NCBI RefSeq assembly: GCF_027595985.1
Contig: NC_073303.1
Coordinates: 366,409,636 to 366,473,635 of the forward strand
Length of the DNA stretch: 64,000 nt
Direction: 5' to 3'
Source: Sorex araneus
Taxonomy: Eukaryota; Chordata; Mammalia; Eulipotyphla; Soricidae
The position numbers were made by a program, and so were the translations under genes. Positions 11,201 through 21,582 of the stretch are shown one piece after another (the first letter of the stretch is position 1; each line of letters opens with the position of its first letter). The notes beneath the pieces are model-generated. The model saw only the letters and a program-made list of their open reading frames with translations. It did not search any database and was not told the origin of the DNA.

Positions 11201-14200
11201 TGGCCCCGGGTGGGTCCCGCACCCTCCTGGCCGGAGACCCAGGGCAGCAGGGAGGGCGCTGGTCTGGCACACGGTTGACCCGGGTGTGGCCCCTGGCACC
11301 CCCTGCGGTCCCCTGAGCACAGTGGGGTGTGACCCCCCCAAAATTAAAAAAATTAAAAATTAAAATAAAAATAAAAGGGGGAGGGGCTGGAGCAACAGCA
11401 CAGCGGGTAGGGCATTTGCCTTGCACGCGGCTGACGCAGGTTCAATTCCCAGCATCCCATATGGTCCCCTGAGCACTTCAAGGAGTAATTCCTGAGTGTA
11501 GAGCCAGGAGTGACCCCTGAGCATCGCTGGGTGTGACCCAGAAAGAAAAATAAAAGGGGGAGCCAGGACCAGAGCGACAGTACAGGGTCAGGCACTCGTC
11601 TTGCATGCGGCCAACCTGGCTTTACTCCCTGGCACCCCATATGGTTCCCCAAAGCACCCTCAGGAGTGACCTCTGAGCACAGAGCTAGGAGTAAGCCCTG
11701 AGCACCACCAGGTATGGCCCTAAAACTTATAAAATGACAAACAAATCCAGGACCGGAGAGGTAGGGCCTTGGCCCGGTATGTAGCTGACCAGGGTCAATC
11801 CCTGCCACCCCTCAAGCTCCCCCGAGCCCTGAGCAAGGCGGGATGGCCCTCAAAATAATACATAAGATAATAAGCCATCATTACGGTTCTGTTTTTTTTC
11901 CTTCGTGTGAATCTGGTGACTGTGATGATTAATTTTTTTTTTCCTTTTGAGAGCTTGGAGGGTTTTATGAGACTTTAGAAATGGGGACAGTGGCAGATTA
12001 TATTAACAGTGTACTGGGGCTGGAGTGATAGCACAGCGGGGAGGGCGTTTGCCTTGCATGCGGCCGACCCGGGTTCGATTCCCAGCATCCCATATGGTCC
12101 CCTGAGCACCGCCAGGGATAATTCCTGAGTGCCAGGAATTATAGAACCAGGAGTAACCCCTGAGCATCGCTGGGTGTGACCTAAAAAGAAAAAAAAATTA
12201 TATTAACAGTGTACTTAGAAAGTAAAGGCCTTTGCTTTGATTTTTTTTTTTTCTTTTTCCATTTTGGGTCATACCTGGCGATGCACAGGGGTTGCTCCTG
12301 GCTCTTCACTCAGGAATTACCCCTGGAGGTGCACGGGGGACCATATGGGAATATGGGATGCTGGGAATCAAACCCGGGTTGGCATCATGCAAGGCAAACA
12401 CCATACCCACTGTGCTATTGCTCCAGCCCCTCTTGCTCCCTTTTTAATGCATTGTGAGGAGCGGGCACTCAGAGAGCAGATCTGGCTTCCGCCAGCCCTG
12501 CCCATGGGGTACGTGGCTAGGCCCCGCGCTCACACGGGGGTCTCCGTTCCTGAGGGCACACACCATCCTCTTGAGAGGCTGGAAAGGTTTGCTCCGGAAT
12601 TCTACAGTCCTTGGACCAAAAAAACATATTAAATTATCAGGAAAATCTAAAAACTGGTGGATGAAAGCATTAGGGCCCAAGGATCAGATCGGCCCAGACT
12701 TACCGGATATGGGTGGGGGGGGACCGGGCCAGCGGAAGGTGGAGCAGAGAGGAAGGAGCGTGGCCTCGTGGCCGTGCAGGCCGATGCCCGCCGCCCCGCG
12801 GTGCTGCCCGGTGCTCGCCGCAGTGATGTGTGACCACGCTCTCCTTTCCTTGTACGACACAGTCTATGCACGGCACGCTGAAGAGCATCGAGGGGCCTCC
12901 CAACCTGGGCATTAACCTGCCTTTCAGCATCAAGCCCACGACGGCCAACCCGGCGGCTCCCAGCAAGGAGGACGCGCGGCCCGTGAACGGGAAGGAGAAG
13001 CCGGAGAAGAAGTCCCCGTCGCCCGTGAAGAAGTCCATGGAGCCCAAGAAAGTGGCCAGCCCCGGGTGGACGTGCTGGGAGTGTGACCGCCTCTTCACGC
13101 AGAGGGACGTCTACATCTCACACGTGCGCAAAGAGCACGGGAAGGTGGGTGCCCGGCCGGGACCCGGGGCCGCGCCCTTCCAGCTCTCTCGGGCGGTGTT
13201 GCGTGTAATTGCCTCCCCTGCCTCCCCCAAGGTGGACATGAGATCGCTGTCCACATTGTCCTTGTGACCAGAGAACAGGAACTACAGTTAAAAACATTTG
13301 AATTAAAAAATAATTTTTTTTCCTCTTTTGGGTCACACCTGGAGATGCTCAGGGGTTACTCCTGGCTCTGCACTCAGGAATTACTCCTGGCGGTGCTCGA
13401 GGACCCATATGGGATGCTGGGAATCGAACCCGGGCCGGCCACATGCAAGGCAAACACCCTACCTGCTGTACTATTGCTCCAGTCCCTTGTTTTTTTTCTT
13501 TTGGGGGGAGGGGGTAGGGTTGTGGGGGCCACACTCTGCAGTACTCAAGGCTTACTCCTAGTTCTGTGCTCAGGGATCCTTGTTGTCAGGGATTAGGGGC
13601 CATCTGGGGGTACCAGGAATTGAAACCAGGTCAGCCACATCCAAGGCAAGGGTCCTACCTGCTCTGCTGTTACTCTGGCATCAAAAGCATTTGAGTCCTC
13701 ATGTTTAGCCTTTAGATAAATAAGGAAAAGAGAAAGACAGTGAATGTTTGGAAAACTTCTGGTAGCATTTGTAGGACTTGCCTGCAACATGCTTCTCTTT
13801 CTCTTTTTTTAATTTTTTTTTTTCTTTTTGGGTCACACCTGGCGATGCACAGGGGTGACTCCTGGCTCTGCACTCAGGAATCACTCCTGGCGGTGCTCAG
13901 GGGACCCTATGGGATGCTGGGAATCGAACCCGGGTCAGCCGAGTGCAGGGCAAATGCCCTACCCGCTGTGCTATCACTCCAGCCTCTCTCTTTTTTAAAA
14001 CTAAGCCTGGAGGGGCTGGAGCGATAGCACAGCAGGTAGGGCGTTTGCCTTGCACTTGTCCGACCTGGGTTCGATCACTGGCATCCCCATCTGGCCCCTG
14101 GGCACCGCCAAGAGTTAATTCCTGAGTGCAGAGCCAGGAGTAATCCCTGAATGTCGCTAGGTGAGGTCCTTGTAAAACAAAGTAATAATAATTTTTAAAA

Positions 14201-17200
14201 AGCAGGGGGATGGGGATGTCCTGCGCTTCTTAAGCGCAGCAGCAGCGCGCGAAAGTGCTGCGGGGGATGGACCCCGGGGTCCACCCGCCCTTCCCGCCCT
14301 TCCCGCGGCCCTACGGCCCCTGCCCCGCTAACTGCCCTTCGGACCTATCTTGCACCCCTGAGATTTCTGTCACCGGCTCAGAACGCTGCACAATTCTTGG
14401 CCTGTGAAAAGCAGCGTTTCTTGGCACATGGGACAGTGACTGGTCCTAGACTAGGAGGCGGGGGTTTGGAGAGAGGCTGGGTGGGATGGACTCGAACTCG
14501 GCCTCGCAGCTGCGCGCCCACGCGGATGCGGAGTGGAACTGCCGGGTGCGTGCGTGGGCGGGGAGGGGGGCGCGCACGCTGTGGCGCGCTCGCGCTGTGC
14601 AGAGGGGCTTTCGGGGGCCTGGCGGGGCTGGGGGGCGGCACCGTGCGCGCCTGGAATGCACGGTCGCCTCTTTGCTGAGTCGGCGTTCGGCTTCCCCGGA
14701 TTTCAAGATTCGCTTTGAAGCAGAGGCAGGCAGCTCCGCCGTGCGGAATCCGGCCCCCGGGGTTGGATTCCAGTGTGGGCTGTGTTCCGTAGCCCTCCCG
14801 GGAGAAGGCAGGCGGCGGGGGCGGCGGGAGGAAGTTCCCAGCTGCTGGACTGCGGGGCCCGGGCCCCTTGAGTCAGCCGGTCCCCTCTGCCCGCCCCCCG
14901 GGCTGCCCTGGCACCTCTCCCCAGACCAGGCACAGCCAGGGCCCCTCGCCCCAGCCCCGCGCCCCTGCCTCTCTGCCCTACTGGCTGCCTTCCCGGACAC
15001 CCCCAGTCACCGCCACTACTGCCCGTCCCCCTGGGCCTTTGTCCTTTGCCCGGACATACTCAAGTGTGCACACACTGATTAGGTGCTTACATGTACACTC
15101 ACACGCTCGCACATGCGGACTCATGCGCACACACGAGGACTCCGTGACACACCTGTGCATCCCCCGGCAGGCTCTGGGACACACACGCTCCCCCCGTCCA
15201 GTTCCGTCACGTTTCTCTAGCAACAGTGGCTTGGTCACCCCGGCCGGTCAGGAGCAATCTTTGGTGCTGGGGTCTCCCGGCGCTGCGCTCACGTGGCTGT
15301 TCTCTGGCCTCTGTCCCGGCGCCGCGCTCACGTGGCCTCTCTCCTCTCGCCGCAGCAAATGAAGAAGCATCCGTGCCGTCAGTGCGACAAGTCCTTCAGC
15401 TCCTCGCACAGCCTGTGTCGCCACAACCGCATCAAGCACAAAGGCATCAGGAAAGTTTATACCTGCTCGTAAGTCGCGGGCACCGGGCCGGGGAGCGCGG
15501 GGAGAGGACGCGGTGCCGGTGGCCCCGTGTCTGGCCCCAGAGCGCCTCGCTGAGCTGGGTCCTGCCGCGCCGGGAAGCAGCCGTGCCAGAGGAGTGCGCG
15601 GGGCACCGAGAGCTCACAGTCACAGTCCGGCCCAGGGCCGCCAGTTGGGCACAATGACTGGCTTCGTGGTCCAGAGCGAGGCTGGGTCCCGGGCGGGCCA
15701 CGCCCCCTCCCTCCGACAGGCCGGGTGGGAGCAGACACGTGGGCTCCCTGTCGCCCGCCCTGGGCTTTGCAGCTTTTCTGGGGGAAAATCTTCCTCCAGG
15801 GGCGGCCGCCCCGGCCTCGAGTGCGTGGGAGTAATGAGGTGCCCAGTTGAAGCGGGCAGGAACGAGAGGCCACATCACCGCGCTTGGTGTGTCACTCACC
15901 TGGACGCCAGGTGTGGGCCGCGTGGCTGGTGGCCCCGGGGACCCAGCAGGGGGTGGCCCCGAGTTGAGCCTGGCCAGGAGCATCGGGCTGAGGGGACTTT
16001 GGGAAGGAAACGGGGGAGAAGGTTCTGGGCCGCAGAGTGGGGAAGGAAGGCCTGGTGGATGTGGCAGGCTCGGGACAAAGAGGAGGAAGGGGGCAGGGGG
16101 AGAAGCTCATGCAAGGCAGGAGCGTGCCACGCTGCCCACAGAGGGCGAGGCCGTGGCCCGTGGGGCTTGGGGGCCGCTCCTCAATGCCGCAGTTTGAAGG
16201 CAGCGGCCGTGGCGCCCCCAGTCTCCTGCCGCTGTTCCCCGGGGGCCCAGAACCTACCTGCCTTCCCCTCCTTTGGGCGTTTCTGTTTCTCTTTTCTACT
16301 TTGGAGGGGGCGGGGCGCTTGGGTCGCACCTGCAGGTGCTCAGAGGGCCGAGAGGCACTGGGTCAGCCACACGCAAGGGCAAGGTCGGGGCCTTGACCCT
16401 GCACCCTCCCTCGGTGGCCCCGACTTGGTTTATTTTTATTTATTTTTTGGCTTTTGGGTCACACCCGGCGATGCTCGGGGGTTACTCCTGGCTCTGCACT
16501 CGGGACCAGTTGTGATGCGAGGGGTTCAACCCAGGTCGGCTGCATATAGGCCAATCCCTGCCCACCGTACCAACACTCTGGCCCCCAAAACCTTTTTTTT
16601 TTTTTTTTCCAAAGAAAGCAGCCCGCCTCTTGTTCCTGCCCAGCGGGCCCCGCTCTCACCCTGCTGGGGATTTGTTTATTTTTGTGTGTGAGCTCACAAG
16701 GCACGGCCAGGAGTGAGAGACTGGGGCCTGCCTGGGGGCAGGGGGCGGGGGTAGCCCACCTCCTCGTCTCAGCAGCACCCCGTGTCCAGGAAGCACAGGC
16801 CCCGGACAGCTGCAGGAGGGGGCCCAGGGGACACTGGGCTGGACCGTGGCGTCTCCCGTGCAGGGGTGGGGCCTGGCCCCGCGGCCCGCGGCTTACCTCC
16901 GTGACCCCCTGTGCCCCGCAGGCACTGCCCCGACTCCAGGCGCACCTTCACCAAGCGGCTGATGCTGGAGAAGCACATCCAGCTCATGCACGGCATCAAG
17001 GCGCCCGACCTGAAGGAGATGGCCGAGGCCACCACCGAGGACGACACCGAGACCAAGGAGGACACCAAGGTCCGTTGGGGCGGGGGCTGGGGTCGTGTTC
17101 TCTTCTCCCACCCACCCACCCCCCACAGGGCCGTCCTTGCTCCGCACTTTGTATTTTTTTTTTTTTATCTTGCTCCTTTATTGGAGCGTAACTGACCGCG

Positions 17201-18749
17201 TCCTTCCCTGAGCCTCTGTCTCCGGGGCTCCCGTGCTGTTCCTTTGATCAAGGGTCCGTCTTTGTTCCCGGACTGTACTGTTTCCATGGCTACCACCTCG
17301 CAGGCCAGTGTGAAGCTGGGGAGAGTGATGGTTGTGGAAGGGGCCCGGTGGGAAGGTCACGGGGCTGAAGCAGTAGAACAGCGAGGGATAGGGCAGCGGG
17401 GGGAGGGCATTTGCCGTGTACACGGCAGACCTGGGTTCAGTCCCCAGCATCCCGCATCTTGTGTGTTCCCCCCAAGCATCGCCAGTAGCAGTTCCTGAGC
17501 ACAGAGCCAGGAGTAAGCCTGAGCAACGCTGGGATGACCCCAAAGCCCAAAACGAAAAAACAACCAGCGGGTAGGGCATCTGCCTGGCACGGGGCAGGCC
17601 TGGGTTTGGCCCCGGGCATCCCGTATTGCCCCCTGAGCCCACCAGGACTGGAATAACCCCTGAGCACCTTGGATTGTGGCCCCGGAAAACCAACAAAAAG
17701 GTCATGGTGCTTCCCAGTGGCTCCCTGGAGAGACCGTGTCGGGCCAGGCCTGCCTTCCCCTCAGACGGCGGGGGGGACCTGAGTCGGGCCCACGTGCCCC
17801 CAGGGGCAGGTCTAGCTCAGGCCACCTGTGCGGCGCGGCTGACCTGGGCCTGCTGGCTCTGGCTTTGAGCTGTGTGCAGCGTCCCAGAGACACGCCCCAC
17901 TGTGCCTTCAGAGGCCTGCTTCCCTCTCTCTCTTAGATTTAATTTTTCAATTTTAATAAAAATTTTAAATTTCGGCTCTGTGCTTGATACATTTTTTTTT
18001 TTTTTTTTGCTTTTTGGGTCACACCCGGCAATGCACAGGGGTCATTCCTGGCTCATGCACTCAGGAATTACCCCTGGCGGTGCTCAGGGGACCATATGGG
18101 ATGCTGGGATTTGAACCCGGGTCGGCCGCGTGTAAGGCAAACGCCCTACCCGCTGTGCTATCACTCCAGCCCCTTGATACATTTTTTTTTAATGCTAGCG
18201 TGTGAGGAATCTAATGTTCCGACACGAATCCCAGCACCCAGGTCCCACCCACCCCCGCCCGCCTCCTTCCTGGGCACATTGTGCAGTTGAACGACTGTCG
18301 CTGTGATTGGCTTGTGCCCCTCTTGGGCTGGCTGTAGGGTCTGGGTGGGTCTGAGCCCCTCCCCTGTGCCCACCCACATGTGTAGAGACCCCGGCCCCGG
18401 CCCTGGCCCTGTCATGCCCCCTTCTTACTTCCCTCGACCTGCTCATGATGTAATCTAGGGCCCCGCGTCGGAAGCGTCTTGTCCAAGGCTGAGCCCGGCC
18501 CAGGGCGCCTTCCTCGGTGAGCCTTTCCCTGGAGCCCTGCAGGAGATGCAGTGGACAGGCCACCGGGCAGGGTGTAGTTCAGGACCCGGTGTGGGTGACG
18601 GGGGCCCGTAGGCAGGGCCTGGGACAGGGAGGGCTGTCCCTTTAGCCGACGTGTTCGGAGACCACCAGGGGGGTGGACTTGGCGTTGATGAGGTTCCCAC
18701 GCTCTGCGGAGGGAGCACGGCCACAGGGAGTGACCATGTGCCGCCATGT

Positions 18750-18817
<68 letters not shown>

Positions 18818-18863
18818 TCCTTCCTTCCTTCCTTCCTTCCTTCCTTCCTTCCTTCCTTTCTTC

Positions 18864-18930
<67 letters not shown>

Positions 18931-19898
18931 TTCTCATACCTGGCGATGCACAGGGGTTACTCCTGGCTCTGCACTCAGGAATTCCTCCTGGCGGTGCTCA
19001 GAGGACCCTATGGGATGCTGGGATTGAACCCGGGTCGGCCACGTGCAAGGCAGACGCCCTCCTCGCTGTGCTGTCGCTCCAGCCCCAACGTTCTCTTTCT
19101 AGGCCCATGACTCCAGCTCTTCCCCATCATCGTCCCCTCCCCATGCTCACCCGGTCACTCTGCCTCCTCCCCCTCCCCCGCCTCAGTCCCCAAGTGCGCA
19201 GGCAGCGGCCCGACTCGTGACCTTTGCGGCTCTCTGCACCTGGGCTGGTCCCCTGCGGCATCTGTGTCCCCCCACCCCCTCCGAATTCTCATCAGGCTGA
19301 GCCGGCACCCCGGGAACTTGCTCCCGGTCCCGCACGCCCGGTGGGTTTCAGCCGTGCCCTAACGCCCTGTCTCCTTTCCTCCCCCCCCCCCCCCCCGAAG
19401 GTGCCGAGCCCCAAGCGGAAGCTGGAGGAGCCGGTCCTGGAGTTCCGGCCGCCGCGCGGCGCCATCACGCAGCCGCTGAAGAAGCTGAAGATCAACGTGT
19501 TCAAGGTGCACAAGTGCGCCGTGTGCGGCTTCACCACCGAGAACCTGCTGCAGTTCCACGAGCACATCCCGCAGCACAAGTCCGACGGCTCCTCCTACCA
19601 GTGCCGCGAGTGCGGCCTGTGCTACACGTCGCACGGCTCGCTCTCCCGCCACCTCTTCATCGTGCACAAGCTCAAGGAGCCGCAGCCCGTGGCCCGGCAG
19701 AACGGGGCGGGCGAGGACAGCCAGCCCGAGCTCGCGGCGGGCCCCGGCGACGACGAGGCGGCGGGCGGCGGCCCGTCGGACAGGAAGTGCAAGGTGTGTG
19801 CCAAGACCTTCGAGACGGAGGCGGCCTTAAACGCGCACATGCGGACCCACGGCATGGCCTTCATCAAGTCCAAAAGGGTGAGCTCCGCGGAGAAATAG
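4303..19898 (+). CDS. ZNF532: ZNF532, C-terminal seven coding exons (5' part outside the window)
   Basis: Join of 4303-4484, 8398-8574, 11021-11183, 12863-13144, 15356-15468, 16922-17069 and 19401-19898. The total is 1563 nt, 520 residues plus stop, with no internal stop and all phases matching. The product is a nuclear multi-zinc-finger protein of the ZNF532/ZNF592/ZNF687 group. In the human group these are chromatin-associated proteins linked to the ZMYND8 complex (family knowledge). Twelve C2H2-like fingers are visible, mostly CX2CX12HX3-4H. Between them lie a basic linker in the fourth exon (KSPSPVKKS) and an NLS-like stretch in the last exon ([10 protein letters not shown]). Human ZNF532 is about 1300 residues, so roughly 40% is present. 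Identification rests on near-identity to the human C-terminus as I remember it. ZNF592 and ZNF687 are the alternatives, but the linkers fit ZNF532 best. Confidence 0.9.
4485..5985. other. ZNF532 intron with alternating CG/CA tract
   Basis: At 4610-4725 there is a purine-pyrimidine alternating stretch (cgcgcgcacaagcacgcac and similar). The rest shows no repeat or exon that I recognise. Confidence 0.6.
5990..6156 (-). repeat. Diverged SINE, reverse
   Basis: Recognisable from ggtgctcagggcttcctctgg through ggatcgaacccc to ctgtctctccggccc. Confidence 0.7.
6428..6784 (-). repeat. Two SINEs in tandem, reverse
   Basis: A diverged copy (6428-6603) and a well-preserved copy (about 6605-6784). The second is flanked by tgacccag at 6597-6604 and 6788-6795. 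Confidence 0.85.
6785..7706. other. ZNF532 intron, GC-rich, nothing recognised
   Basis: No exon or repeat is seen. The overlapping open frames on both strands follow from high GC. Confidence 0.5.
7707..7842 (-). repeat. SINE with internal deletion, reverse
   Basis: The tail and middle are intact to gggaccatatgg, then the copy jumps directly to the head (ctgtgctattgctctagccc). Confidence 0.85.
8209..8273. repeat. CA microsatellite plus A run
   Basis: (CA)n at 8209-8250 followed by an A run, 125 nt before ZNF532 exon B. Confidence 0.95.
8398..8574 (+). CDS. ZNF532: ZNF532 exon B
   Basis: The acceptor is ccgccag at 8391-8397 and the donor gtgagt at 8575. The exon encodes [10 protein letters not shown]...HIQGSH and [10 protein letters not shown]...HAYTQH, two CX2CX12HX4H fingers, then GIKIGEP. 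It enters in phase 2 and leaves in phase 2 (AA, completed to Lys by the next exon). Confidence 0.9.
8765..8990 (-). repeat. Diverged SINE, reverse
   Basis: Old copy with a partly duplicated middle. The head reads gctgtattattgctcctgcccc. Confidence 0.65.
9012..9197 (-). repeat. SOR-type SINE, reverse
   Basis: Full-length, with a T run at the tail and the head tgctatcgctccagccc. Confidence 0.9.
9198..9884. other. ZNF532 intron, nothing recognised
   Basis: No exon and no repeat is recognised in this stretch. Confidence 0.5.
9885..10310 (+). repeat. Two degenerate SINE copies, forward
   Basis: Remnants at about 9885-10035 and 10140-10305 keep the order of head (agagcgcc / agtacagcggggagggc), middle (ttctgtccctggcaac) and tail (gctgggtgtggcccc). 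Confidence 0.55.
10417..10432. repeat. G16 homopolymer
   Basis: Sixteen consecutive G; the length is likely unstable or uncertain in the assembly. Confidence 0.95.
10755..11345 (+). repeat. Degenerate SINE remnants on both sides of ZNF532 exon C
   Basis: Fragments at about 10755-10890 and 11243-11340 keep cccctgagcac and related motifs. They do not overlap the exon. Confidence 0.45.
11021..11183 (+). CDS. ZNF532: ZNF532 exon C
   Basis: The acceptor is tctcctag and the donor gtgcgc. The exon encodes [15 protein letters not shown]...HFDQH and [19 protein letters not shown]. The last finger is cut by the intron: its second His comes from the SMH codons at the start of the next exon. The exon leaves in phase 0. 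Confidence 0.9.
11381..11860 (+). repeat. Three SINEs in tandem, forward
   Basis: Copies at 11381-11553 (well preserved), 11556-11728 (diverged) and about 11745-11860 (degenerate) lie head to tail. Confidence 0.85.
12016..12196 (+). repeat. SOR-type SINE with 19-bp target-site duplication
   Basis: Flanked by attatattaacagtgtact at 11997-12015 and 12197-12215. It has a small internal insertion (ccaggaattatag) in its second half. Confidence 0.95.
12241..12430 (-). repeat. SOR-type SINE, reverse
   Basis: Full-length, tail to head, ending gctattgctccagcccc. Confidence 0.9.
12863..13144 (+). CDS. ZNF532: ZNF532 exon D
   Basis: This exon has 282 nt and 94 codons, with acceptor acacag and donor gtgggt, phase 0 on both sides. 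It starts [16 protein letters not shown], continues through a lysine- and proline-rich linker that looks more diverged than the fingers, and ends with one finger, [10 protein letters not shown]...HVRKEHGK. Confidence 0.9.
13313..13690 (-). repeat. Two SINEs, reverse
   Basis: A well-preserved copy (about 13316-13486) followed by a diverged copy (about 13491-13690), both in the intron after ZNF532 exon D. Confidence 0.8.
13805..13986 (-). repeat. SOR-type SINE, reverse
   Basis: Full-length, with a T-rich tail end and the head gtgctatcactccagcct. Confidence 0.9.
14012..14195 (+). repeat. SOR-type SINE, forward
   Basis: Begins ggggctggagcgatagcac and ends in an A/T-rich tail. It faces the reverse copy just before it, forming an inverted pair. 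Confidence 0.85.
14220..14990. promoter_or_regulatory. CpG-rich island-like block inside ZNF532 intron
   Basis: Dense in CpG (gcgcgcgaaag, gggcgcgcacgctgtggcgcgctcgcgctg) and free of SINEs. It may be an internal CpG island or alternative promoter. This rests on composition only. Confidence 0.4.
15356..15468 (+). CDS. ZNF532: ZNF532 exon E
   Basis: The acceptor is cgccgcag and the donor a perfect gtaagt. The exon encodes [17 protein letters not shown]...HNRIKH, a classical finger, then KGIRKVYTC plus TC (phase 2). That cysteine is the first zinc ligand of the next finger, which is therefore split between exons. Confidence 0.9.
15469..16260. other. ZNF532 intron, GC-rich, nothing recognised
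   Basis: A long open frame on the plus strand (from 15513) runs through this intron and then a SINE. It has no zinc-finger or other recognisable pattern and is treated as chance. Confidence 0.55.
16270..16583 (-). repeat. Two degenerate SINE copies, reverse
   Basis: Remnants at about 16270-16400 and a better one at 16440-16583 (cttttgggtcacacccggcg at the tail). Confidence 0.65.
16922..17069 (+). CDS. ZNF532: ZNF532 exon F
   Basis: The acceptor is gccccgcag and the donor gtccgt, with C at +3. The exon completes the split finger ([20 protein letters not shown]), in which 15 rather than 12 residues separate the second Cys from the first His. An acidic stretch of repeated E, D and T follows ([14 protein letters not shown]). 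It leaves in phase 0. Confidence 0.9.
17359..17700 (+). repeat. Two diverged SINEs, forward
   Basis: Copies at 17359-17555 and about 17562-17700, recognisable by cctgggttcagtccccagc and acagagccaggagtaagc. Confidence 0.7.
17993..18172 (-). repeat. SOR-type SINE, reverse
   Basis: Flanked by cttgatacat at 17983-17992 and 18173-18182. Confidence 0.92.
18748..18932. repeat. TTTC / TTCC microsatellite
   Basis: A (TTTC)n run changes to (TTCC)n and back, forming about 185 bp of pure pyrimidine strand. Confidence 0.98.
18933..19086 (-). repeat. SOR-type SINE, reverse
   Basis: It directly follows the TTTC tract, which occupies the position of its A-tail. Confidence 0.88.
19381..19396. repeat. C16 homopolymer at ZNF532 acceptor
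   Basis: Sixteen C form the polypyrimidine tract of the last ZNF532 intron, with the acceptor AG at 19399-19400. Confidence 0.95.
19401..19898 (+). CDS. ZNF532: ZNF532 last coding exon with stop codon
   Basis: The acceptor gaag follows a run of 16 C. The exon encodes [11 protein letters not shown] (NLS-like), [13 protein letters not shown], then three fingers: CAVC...HIPQH, CREC...HLFIVH and CKVC...HMRTH. It ends [15 protein letters not shown] and stop TAG at 19896-19898. Between the last two fingers is a glycine-, alanine- and acid-rich linker with very high GC at third positions. Confidence 0.92.
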   Translation: MPSPKRKLEEPVLEFRPPRGAITQPLKKLKINVFKVHKCAVCGFTTENLLQFHEHIPQHKSDGSSYQCRECGLCYTSHGSLSRHLFIVHKLKEPQPVARQNGAGEDSQPELAAGPGDDEAAGGGPSDRKCKVCAKTFETEAALNAHMRTHGMAFIKSKRVSSAEK

Positions 19899-20937
19899 CC
19901 GCCGCCGCCGCCGTGCCATCACCCCCCCGCCCCGCCCCGGCACCAGGCAGGTTCTTTCAGACCAAAACCCGCCCGCAGTGTGACGGCGCTGGCGGACCCA
20001 CCCGGGATGTCGCGACTCAGCCTCCCCCCCACGGACCTCCTACACCTCATCGTGTGTATCCTCAACACTAAGTATTGAAAAAACCAGTATTTGAGTTGCA
20101 AAAGAGTTTGTATATATTCAAAGGAATAACTTTTTTATACTCTTTGTTACATGTTTGTATCTGTATCTAGTGGGAAATGTTTTTTTAGATTTATTTTTGT
20201 GATTTTTTTTGTTTTTGTTTTTGTTTTTGTTTTTTTAACCTTTCCCGGTTAGAATTTTGCTGTTCTGTTTTGGTGGGTGTTTTGTTCGGCTTTTGTTCTT
20301 GTTTTTCAGTGTACCGTTTCTTTCCAAGTTTTTGTTCCACAAGCCGTTTTCTCGAATCAGAGAAACCATTTGTCTGTTACAGATTTGAATGGGTCAGACT
20401 GAAGTACGGGCTCAGCTAAGGCCGGGTTTTTTTGTTGTTGTTGTTTGTTTGTTTGGTTTTTTTTTTTTTTTAAGTGTTTTTAGCATTCACTTAACTGTCG
20501 TAATCGTGGGTCTCAGAAACACTTAGGGACTTTTTAAGTGTCTTAGCACTCTCCTCAATGTGCCTGCTCCAGTGCCCTCCGGCACACGGCCGCCCGCGGC
20601 CTGCCATGCCCACCCCAGCCACCGGCAGGTAGTTTGTCCCCACCGACAGCGGGTGGAAACCTCGGCCAAGACCCAAGACTGCAGGCGGACTCACTTACCT
20701 CCCTCCTGGAATGGGAACGAAGGGTGCACGGCCAGGGCCGAGGGCTCCCGGCCGCCACTTGACACCCCACTGCCAGAGCTCCAGGGACGAGCAGCGAAAG
20801 GGCTGGACTATGGGGACAGTCACGACCGGTAGATTTGTACCGCCACGATTTTTTCCCTGTCATTTATTAACTCACAAAGACGCACCTGAAAAATATCAAG
20901 TATTTCTCTAGCTCTTGACAGAAAAAAAAAAAACCAA

Positions 20938-21003
20938 ACATATATATATATACACATATACATGTATACATACATAGGCACATATGTATGTATGTATATG
21001 TAT
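20938..21003. repeat. TA/TATG microsatellite in ZNF532 3' UTR
   Basis: Alternating atatata then catgtatacatacatagg-like units. Confidence 0.85.
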
Positions 21004-21296
21004 CACAGTTGACTTAACCCTGTGCTGAGGAAAGAGTTGGCGTTTCCTGTTCTGGGTGCTACTGCTAAACGTCCTGGTACTTAAGAGTTGGGGTGTCTGG
21101 CCCCCCCTTCCGGCACGGACTTAGCGATGCGGTCTCGCCGACCCCACACTGAGCCACACCCGAGGTCAGCTCTGTCCTTCCACCGAGAATGTCCTGTCGC
21201 CATAGCTGTGCTGCGTGGAAGACCAGCAGGGGGACGCTCCTGTCCTGTCCATGTATGTATCGTCCTCTGGAAGACCTCTGTGTTTTGGTTTTCTCG

Positions 21297-21380
21297 TGTG
21301 TGTGTGTGTATGCGCGTGTGTGTGCGCGTGTGTAAGAGAGAGAGAGAGAGAGTGTGCGTGTGTGTGAGTGCGTGTTATGT
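21297..21380. repeat. TG and GA tract in ZNF532 3' UTR
   Basis: Interrupted (TG)n, then (GA)n, then (TG)n. In RNA this gives a UG-rich segment. Confidence 0.85.
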
Positions 21381-21582
21381 GTGTCTTTTCTTTGCCATTT
21401 TATATCTTGTATTTATCCCGGAACATGTTTTGTACTGTTTTTTCTTTTTTTTTTTTTAAGAAAAGAGATTCTGTTGTGTATATAGAGATACTTGCATGAT
21501 ATACTGTGCTCGCCGTGGCCCCCTCAGAAGCTCCGCCGAGCTCCACCGCGCGCCTCCCTGTACTCAACACATTTCAGATGTA

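Noticed and set aside
10100..11426. Minus-strand open frames of about 270 codons
   Set aside because: They run through SINE remnants and antisense to ZNF532 exon C, with no recognisable domain.
15513..16691. 392-codon open frame on the plus strand
   Set aside because: It crosses the E-F intron of ZNF532 and two SINE remnants, has no domain, and lies in GC-rich DNA where stops are rare.
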